A DNA stretch of 64,000 nucleotides from positions 62,001-126,000 of the forward strand of contig NZ_FODD01000009.1 of the NCBI RefSeq assembly GCF_900110255.1, given 5' to 3'. How positions within the stretch are numbered: position 1 is the first letter of the stretch; each line of letters opens with the position of its first letter. The DNA comes from Actinacidiphila rubida. GTDB taxonomy: Bacteria > Actinomycetota > Actinomycetes > Streptomycetales > Streptomycetaceae. Positions 58,901 to 64,000 of the stretch are shown here, piece after piece. The position numbers were made by a program, and so were the translations under genes. The notes below the pieces were generated by a model, which worked only from the letters and a program-made list of their open reading frames with translations, ran no database searches and was not told the origin of the DNA.

Positions 58901-61437
58901 GCGACCTTGGTGTTGTTGGCGGTGTTGTTCGACAGCATGCCCTGGGCGCCGTCACCGAAGTTGACGCCGGAGAGGTTGGCCTGGGTGCGCAGATAGCCGC
59001 CCGCGCTGCTGATGGTTGCCGCCGGCACGGTGGTGGTGGTGCCGTCGGTGTTGGTGGCGCTCCAGCCGGTGGCCATCTTGTCGCCGTAGGCGTAGGCCGG
59101 GGTGCTGGCGCCGGCGTAGAAGAGGTACGAGGTCTGCGGCGAGGTGGAGCCGGCCTGGTCCACGGCCTTGGCGTACAAGGTGTGCGGGCCGACGGTGCCC
59201 GGCGGGAAGGCCAGGGCGGCGTCGCCGTTGACGACGGCCGTGCCGGTGCCGGTCTTGTTGTCCGCGGTGGCGTAGTAGACCGTGCCGGGTTTGAGGACCG
59301 TGCTGGTGGTCCAGGCGGTACCGCGGTTGGCGGCGTACGTGATGTTGCTCAGGTTGCCGTCGAGGGAGAACAAGTACCCCATGACGTTGTTGGTGCGGTC
59401 GTTTCCGACGACGAAGGTGCCGGTGTCCGTGAAGGCGCTGCCGATCTGGTTCCCGGGGAACTGGGTGGAGGCGACGGTGGGCGCGTGCGGCGCGGTGGTG
59501 TCGACGGTGAAGGTCTGGGTCGCCGTCCACGTCCCGGTCGAACTGACCCAGTACCCGGAGGAGTTCTGGGCGGTGGCCTTCCAGGTGTAGGTGCCGTCGG
59601 CCAGGGTGCCGGTGGTCCAGTCGCTGCCGTTGGCGTTGTACCCGCTGCTCGGGCCGTAGCCCGAGGAGACCAGCGTCCCGCCGGAGTTGAAGACGTCGTA
59701 CAGGATGTGCAGCGTCTCGCTGCCGCCGGCGAGGTCGGGGTCGATGGCGCGGGCGGACAGGGTCGGGGTGTGCGTGGTGGTCAGCGTCTTGCCCATGTCG
59801 ACCACCGACGGGTGGACGGCCGGGTCGCCGGTGCCGTCCTTGAGCTTGGGACGGTAGGTGTAGGTCACCGACAGAGTGGCGCCGCCCCCGAAGCCCAACT
59901 GCTTCCACTGGGTGGCGTCGTTCATGTTGGCGGCCTCGACGAGCAACGTCGCGTAGGGCCACTTGCCGGCGGCGGCCGACTGGATCCTGCTGGTGACGTT
60001 GAAGTCGAGGGTCGGCGGCGACACGTACGACTTCGACCCGGCCTTGGTCGGGCAGGTGCCGGCCTCGTGACTGGAGGCGGTGGCGATCACCCCGGTCTGC
60101 CGGGTGGGTTCGTGGCCCCAGGACAGGCCCGAGGAGTTCCATCCGCCGACTGCCGCCGTCCCGTACACCGCCGCCGGCGTGCTCGCGCACGACGCCGCCG
60201 AGAGCTGGTTGACGTACAGGTCGGCCTTGGTGACGACGGCACTCTTGATGCCCGCGGTGTTCATCGCGTAGTACGTGCGGGCCCGCTCGCCGTTGCCCGG
60301 GTTGTTGTTGTCCCAGCCGGCGCGCGCGTTGTTGGCGCCCGTGGTGGCGGTGGAGTTGTAGACGTTCCAGCCGTTGTCGGAGATCCGCGCCCAGTCCAGC
60401 TGGGACTTGCCCGGCGAGCCGGACCACTCGGGGTCCACGTAGACCGGGTACTTGGTGGTGCCGGCGGCGAGCAGGGCCCGGTCCAGGGTCAGGGTCTGCC
60501 GGCCCTTGGCGAACGCGACCGCGATCCTGGCGCGGTGGGCGCCGAGGACGGCGGAGGCGCTGCGCTCGGCCCGGGCGCGCAGGGCGCTCGTGGAGCCGGC
60601 GGCCGCGGCCGCGCCGGCGAGTCGGCTCGCGTCGGCAGCGGTGGTGGGGGTGCTGTCCCACATCAGGGGGGTGTCGCTGTGGAAGACCGTCCGGCCGGTG
60701 ACGGTGTCGGTGGCCTGCGCGCCGCCCTGAGCCGTCCCGCTGAGGGCCAGACGCGGGCTGCTGGTGGTCCCCAGAGTCAGTCGCTGCAGCGCGGGGTCGG
60801 CGGCGGCCCGCGCGGACTTGACGACCAGCACCGAGGAGTAGCCCGCGGCGTCGGCGGTCAACTGGAGGTCGACCTGCGGCAGCACGTCGGGGTACGTGGC
60901 GGTGTCCCCGGACACGGTCGGGGCGGGCAGCGTGCCGGGCCAGGAGAAGCCCACCGCGTCGGAGCCGTCGGCCAGGGTGACCAGCGCGCCGCTTCCGCCG
61001 CCGGAGAACGTGACCTGCGTCGTGGCGGCCCTGGGAGCGTAGGTGCCGTCCGGCCGCCGGACCAGGGTGGTGTCGATCGGCACCCACCGGCCGTTCTGGC
61101 GCACGCGCTGCGGGCTGGAGGACTCGCTGCGCGTGAAGGTGCCGTCGGGGTTGGCGACCACCGTGGTCGCGGTGTCGGTGAGGGCGTCGATCGGCACGGG
61201 CCGGCCGGAGGTCCTGGCGGAGTCCAGTGCGGCCTGGAGCGGGTCCGTGCCGCCATGCCGCGTCGCGGACGGGGACGTACCCGACGGGCCGGCCGGGCCC
61301 GAGGCATGCGCCGGTGCCGTGGTGACGCAGAGCGCGCCGGCCGCCAGCAGGGCTGCGAGTGCGGACGCGAGCGGCCGCCGCCCGCGCACGGCTCGGTCGG
61401 CTCTTCGTGGATCGTGTGACGGCAGGTCGACATTCAC
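55939..61437 (-). CDS. Giant secreted protein with DNRLRE-like, degenerate SGNH-like and LamG domains
   Basis: The 1832-residue protein is started at GTG 61437 (VNVDLPSHDPRRADR), after AAGGGGGG; longer in-frame starts cross non-coding-like sequence. A signal peptide follows (LASALAALLAAGALCVTTAPAHA). A DNRLRE-like region spans about 336-530 (YVDPEWSGSPGKSQLDWARI, ARTYYAMNTAGIKSAVVTKA), then Ig/carbohydrate-binding-like beta modules. Near 1365 is VVLYGDRTI and later VLISKGTDDLL, resembling SGNH-hydrolase blocks with the nucleophile Ser replaced by Arg. The C-terminus from about 1620 is a LamG lectin-like domain (YTISLWVKLNDGSNTVNALC). It is divergent from a giant Rhs gene and probably works at the cell surface with it. 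Confidence 0.85.
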   Translation of the reverse strand: MNVDLPSHDPRRADRAVRGRRPLASALAALLAAGALCVTTAPAHASGPAGPSGTSPSATRHGGTDPLQAALDSARTSGRPVPIDALTDTATTVVANPDGTFTRSESSSPQRVRQNGRWVPIDTTLVRRPDGTYAPRAATTQVTFSGGGSGALVTLADGSDAVGFSWPGTLPAPTVSGDTATYPDVLPQVDLQLTADAAGYSSVLVVKSARAAADPALQRLTLGTTSSPRLALSGTAQGGAQATDTVTGRTVFHSDTPLMWDSTPTTAADASRLAGAAAAAGSTSALRARAERSASAVLGAHRARIAVAFAKGRQTLTLDRALLAAGTTKYPVYVDPEWSGSPGKSQLDWARISDNGWNVYNSTATTGANNARAGWDNNNPGNGERARTYYAMNTAGIKSAVVTKADLYVNQLSAASCASTPAAVYGTAAVGGWNSSGLSWGHEPTRQTGVIATASSHEAGTCPTKAGSKSYVSPPTLDFNVTSRIQSAAAGKWPYATLLVEAANMNDATQWKQLGFGGGATLSVTYTYRPKLKDGTGDPAVHPSVVDMGKTLTTTHTPTLSARAIDPDLAGGSETLHILYDVFNSGGTLVSSGYGPSSGYNANGSDWTTGTLADGTYTWKATAQNSSGYWVSSTGTWTATQTFTVDTTAPHAPTVASTQFPGNQIGSAFTDTGTFVVGNDRTNNVMGYLFSLDGNLSNITYAANRGTAWTTSTVLKPGTVYYATADNKTGTGTAVVNGDAALAFPPGTVGPHTLYAKAVDQAGSTSPQTSYLFYAGASTPAYAYGDKMATGWSATNTDGTTTTVPAATISSAGGYLRTQANLSGVNFGDGAQGMLSNNTANNTKVAVGDSAVFSFDIPQTGPWDIGASLTKATDYGVYKLTLDAGTPNATVLTSGFDAYNAVVSTQYIDLGIPKDSTGALQTLSQGLHTLTLTLTGKNSASTGYQAGIDTLRLGPAATCPINSTTGCLNNTAVSTYTGGTTPTVSKADADGRGDSLNAADLTAAGWAGGQSVTVDGATVKLPAFGNGTSDNMLASGQVVTVPSTGVVNQGNAVVFLGFATAGTAKGATGTITYSDPGCPLPSQRYTLDAVPDWISPVAGTAALTVGHENKSTNTQSTVSGGLYAFSVPLDCPGSTVRDITLPLWSNGVQGGQNSIHFLGLGIRASSATATRHWVGTWSDAQDSGHIQSQPATGSAVDASLNKQTVRIPVHVSVGGDNDGQVRIHLSDLRGTLPVKFDAASVALQDGTSGGATAAAAPLPLTFGAGQSTSTTVPAGGDVTSNPVTLHVPQQATLLVSLQVDGAPASLAGHALAGTPVYASGTDGVDHTKETAATSYTLTTMTGIPFLSAVDVSTPVGNPTGAVVLYGDRTINADTSGSDGRGHLSDAISTALAADPDSEGSVEYGVLNAGSSATDVGPGLLPPPLGSAEPLSAMNPLDSAALAQSGVRTVLISKGTDDLLKCTGTDVNQCAVAVESGLVAETSAIKSFYNDDSLNLNVQTGSTTGQITVYVATIPPFTATHTATQEAAREAVNLFVTGDGSGAYLNGAADGVIDFAAAVSTAGDDVSDTVKTADLSGGAPDAAYTADLAAQYLSDSADPYIPQPNSGDPGGSTGEDEWKLTTDGSDTTGQNPATAYGAVTFSADAPASPTADGGSAAFDGSTGYLRTTTAAVNTLNDYTISLWVKLNDGSNTVNALCQGTTAHQALYIGYDSGNQGWAFQTTTTNDDNAQWPTAEGDFGSAELNTWTHLVATYTAPVAGDDSTGVMTLYVNGSLMGTDVNLTPQYDPNLPMTVGACRNTAVYGETPYTAFPGQVTDVHTYGFAMAADQIAAMD

Positions 61438-61773
61438 GGTGCTGCGCCCCCCTTGAACTGAGTCCAGATGCGGACCGTGTGGAATCCCACGACCGGGATT
61501 CGCGCAGCCGTCATTCTGTGTGGCCGACGACGGGCGGGTCCACCTCTCCGAACGCCAACTGCGTTCATTTTCGGGGCATTTGACATCCTTGGATTCACCT
61601 TGCGTGGAGCCCGCTGCCTTTTCTTTGCCTTTTCCTTGTCGTGGAAGATCAAATTCCGCCCCGGGGAAAGCCCTAGGGTGATGCACCGTCAGCCCCTTGG
61701 TTACGCACAGGGCCTACACAACCCCCGGGCGACTCTCGGTTTCTCCTGGGCGGAAACGGGAGGGACGTTCACG
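61438..61773. other. Divergent intergenic region between giant LamG and Rhs genes
   Basis: This 336-bp region is less G/C-rich than its flanks, with T-rich stretches at 61615-61640. TTGACA occurs at 61580-61585 on the plus strand without a good -10 at standard distance. No frame shows coding character. Both promoters must lie here, and joint control is plausible. Confidence 0.5.
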
Positions 61774-64000
61774 ATGGCGCGCACAACGAGGTCGTGGAGA
61801 CGAAGGAGCCGGGCCGGCGGCCGCCTTCGCGGCGCCGGTCTGTCGATAGCGGGCGTCCTGGTGGTGGGCATGCTCATACCCGCGCCCGCCGCCATGGCCT
61901 CACCGGCGCCGGCACCGCCTCCCCACGCCCCGGCGGCGGCCAAGGACGTGGTGATCCCGTTCACGCACGCGAAGCCGCACAAGGCCGCGGCGCCCAAGGG
62001 GTTCACGCGGTTCGATCCGACCGGGCACGCGGCACTTCCGGGCGCGGCCAGCGCGACCGTGACCCTGGCGGGCGGGGCCGCCGCCTCCGCCTCCGCGGCT
62101 ACGGCCGGCGCTCCTTCGGCGGACACATCGGCCCCGGGCCCTGCGGGCGCGACGCGAACGGAGTCTCCCCGCAGGCCTGTTCGCGCGGGGGCGACGCCGG
62201 TGCTGCTGTCCGCGGCGCACTCCACCGCGACAGCGGCCCAGGTGCGGGTCGCCACGGCCGACCAGCGCACCGCGCAGGCGGCCGGCGTGCACGGCATGCT
62301 GTTCTCGCTGCGGAGCGCCGGCGCCGCGGGCAGTGTCGGCGTCTCCGTGGACGCCTCGGTCTTCCGGTTCGCCTACGGCGGTGACTTCGCCGCACGGCTG
62401 CACCTGGTGTCGCTGCCGGCGTGCGCCCTGACCACACCTCGACTACCGCGTTGCCAGGGGCAGACGCCGTTGCGGACCACGCCGGGGGCCGGGCCGCTGT
62501 CCGCGCAGGTGGCCCTGCCCGCAGCGAGCACCCCGGCGGTCGGCGCGACCCGCTCAGCCGGCGGTGCACTCGTGGTGCTGGCGGCGACCTCGGGCACGAG
62601 CGGTTCGTCGGGCGACTACTCGGCGACCAGCCTCTCGTCCGGAGGCACCTGGTCCATGGGCGCCAACACCGGTTCCTTCACGTACAGTTACCCGATCTCG
62701 CTGCCCCCGGCGATCGGCGGCGCGGCACCCGACGTCGCGCTGTCCTACGACTCCTCCACCCAGGACGCGCGCACCGAGGGTACGAACAACCAGTCGTCCT
62801 GGCTGGGGGACGGCTGGTCCACCTCGGAGAACTTCATCGAGCGGACCTACAAGCCGTGCAAGGACGACTCGTCGTCCGGAGCGCCGAAGGACGACGGCGA
62901 CGAGTGCTGGGCGGGACAGATCCTGACCCTGTCGCTGAACGGGAAGTCCTCGCCGATCGTCTACGACGACGCGACCAAGAGCTTCCACCCGGCACAGGAC
63001 GACTCGACCACGAAGATCGAGAACCTCACCGACGCCACGAACGGCACCGACAACGGCGAGTACTTCAAGGTCACCGAGAACGGCGTGCAGTACTTCTTCG
63101 GCCTGAACCACCTGCCCGGCTGGTCCAGCGGCAAGGAGGACACGCAGTCGGTGTGGACGATGCCGGTCTACAAGGCGCACGACGGGGTGTCCGCCTGCCC
63201 GGCGGGCACCGACTTCGCCTCCAGCGCGTGCACGCTGGGCTACCGGTTCAACCTGGACTACGTGGTGGACCCGCATGCCAACGCCATGGCGTACTACTAC
63301 GCACCGGAGACCGGCTACTACGGCGTGAACATGAAGAACACCGCGGTGGCGTACACCCGCGGCGGCACGCTCAAGCGCATCGACTACGGCATGACGGCGT
63401 CGACGGTCTACGCGGCCACGGCACCGGAGCAGGTGCTCTTCGACGCCACCGCCGAACGGTGCGTGTCCGGGGTGCCCGCCGGCAACACCTGCTCCGACAC
63501 GCAGTTCACGACGTCCAACCCGGACTACTGGCCGGACGTGCCGATCGACCTGAACTGCTCGAAGGGATCCACCGACTGCACCAACCACGGGGCGAGTTTC
63601 TGGTCGCGCAAGCGGCTGACGTCGATCACCACCCAGGTGCAGGTCGGCGGTACCACCGACCAGGTCGACCGCTACGACTTCACGCAGTCCTTCCCCGACG
63701 GCGGCGACCACGCGCCGACCCTGTGGCTGGACTCCATCACGCACACGGGACTCGACCTGCTGGGCGGCGCCACAGCCACCAAGCCCACCCCGTCGGTGAG
63801 CTTCGATCCGCCGCTCCAACTGTCCAACCGGGTGGGGACGATCCCGCAGATGCCGCCGATGTACCACGACCGGATCCAGACCGTCACCACCGAGACCGGC
63901 GCACAGACGACCGTGGCCTACGGCACCCCGAACTGCTCCTCGGCCCCCGCCAGCGATCCCGCGGATCCGACCGACGCCGCCGCCAAGGGCTTCGCCTCGA
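61774..64000 (+). CDS. Rhs-family (SpvB/TcdB-like) giant secreted protein, N-terminal part
   Basis: The frame starts at ATG 61774, about nine bases after GGGAGGGA, and runs off the end after 742 codons. The N-terminus is basic (MARTTRSWRRRSRAGGR) with a hydrophobic core GLSIAGVLVVGMLIPAPAAMA, a signal peptide. A Pro/Ala-rich part is followed at about 306 by YSYPISLPPAIGGAAPDVAL and SYDSSTQDARTEGTNNQ, the start of an Rhs shell, with WLGDGWSTSENFIERTYKPC and later FNLDYVVDPHANAMAYYY. Such proteins build a beta-cocoon that encloses a C-terminal toxin or binding domain, which lies outside this window. Pairing with the divergent LamG protein suggests an export or anchoring partner. Confidence 0.9.
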   Translation, partial: MARTTRSWRRRSRAGGRLRGAGLSIAGVLVVGMLIPAPAAMASPAPAPPPHAPAAAKDVVIPFTHAKPHKAAAPKGFTRFDPTGHAALPGAASATVTLAGGAAASASAATAGAPSADTSAPGPAGATRTESPRRPVRAGATPVLLSAAHSTATAAQVRVATADQRTAQAAGVHGMLFSLRSAGAAGSVGVSVDASVFRFAYGGDFAARLHLVSLPACALTTPRLPRCQGQTPLRTTPGAGPLSAQVALPAASTPAVGATRSAGGALVVLAATSGTSGSSGDYSATSLSSGGTWSMGANTGSFTYSYPISLPPAIGGAAPDVALSYDSSTQDARTEGTNNQSSWLGDGWSTSENFIERTYKPCKDDSSSGAPKDDGDECWAGQILTLSLNGKSSPIVYDDATKSFHPAQDDSTTKIENLTDATNGTDNGEYFKVTENGVQYFFGLNHLPGWSSGKEDTQSVWTMPVYKAHDGVSACPAGTDFASSACTLGYRFNLDYVVDPHANAMAYYYAPETGYYGVNMKNTAVAYTRGGTLKRIDYGMTASTVYAATAPEQVLFDATAERCVSGVPAGNTCSDTQFTTSNPDYWPDVPIDLNCSKGSTDCTNHGASFWSRKRLTSITTQVQVGGTTDQVDRYDFTQSFPDGGDHAPTLWLDSITHTGLDLLGGATATKPTPSVSFDPPLQLSNRVGTIPQMPPMYHDRIQTVTTETGAQTTVAYGTPNCSSAPASDPADPTDAAAKGFAS

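Noticed and set aside
57970..61419. A 1149-codon plus-strand frame opposite the LamG protein gene
   Set aside because: It is Gly/Val/Arg-rich without motifs, whereas the minus strand codes for a signal peptide and recognisable domains.
61580..61608. TTGACA as the Rhs gene promoter
   Set aside because: No acceptable -10 hexamer lies 16-18 bases downstream, so I did not call a promoter.

Overview
The window is high-GC chromosomal DNA with short intergenic gaps, many GTG/TTG starts, 4-bp start/stop overlaps and a dense set of small one-component regulators. The gene families (ECF42-type sigma factor with a DGPF partner, PP2C/SpoIIE phosphatase fused to an anti-sigma-like kinase domain, AfsR-like STAND regulator, CYP105-like P450 with ferredoxin, ricin-B tailed glucanase, giant Rhs protein) point to a Streptomyces or close relative. 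I saw no rRNA, tRNA, insertion sequence or CRISPR array.

Layout. 1-2000: tail of a LigD-type polymerase domain, a DUF1269 protein, a DUF779 protein and decayed oxidoreductase fragments. 2114-5566: a large NTPase with about 20 degenerate TPR/Sel1-like repeats. 5737-10706: a secreted S8 protease divergent from a TrmB/LuxR-like regulator. 10812-16019: a methyltransferase, a patatin/PlsC-like lipid pair, a DUF427/membrane protein pair and a MerR-B12-domain regulator. 16103-21257: an MFS exporter with TetR, then MarR with an MMPL exporter. 21288-26878: TetR plus a luciferase-like monooxygenase/MFS/methyltransferase/luciferase-like monooxygenase cluster. 27392-29122: a GH16 glucanase. 29206-30698: P450 with ferredoxin. 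30946-33399: ECF42 sigma module. 33703-40635: a SnoaL-like protein, then a PP2C phosphatase overlapping a xylose/ribose-type ABC transporter operon. 40674-44726: AfsR-like STAND regulator and GH1 beta-glucosidase. 44948-48674: SUKH protein, TetR/F420-type oxidoreductase/VOC, Rrf2 and SnoaL. 48661-50821: YbjQ-type operon. 50906-55815: TetR/SDR, GH15 enzyme, membrane protein and TetR. 55939-64000: a 1832-residue secreted LamG protein divergent from the start of a giant Rhs protein, which runs off the end.

The clearest shared theme is local regulator-operator pairing. Readable dyads occur at several regulator/target junctions: a GTAAC-N7-GTTAC site repeated at the Rrf2 gene and at the downstream SnoaL gene; AGAACGTTC-type sites flanking one promoter and preceding a TetR gene; a TAAGYGGACAC half-site shared by two separate TetR loci; and two palindromes on one strong promoter of the luciferase-like cluster. 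The candidates for less-described biology are the repeat NTPase, the phosphatase translationally coupled to a sugar ABC transporter, the multi-domain YbjQ operon, the Rrf2/SnoaL pair and the divergent giant LamG/Rhs pair.
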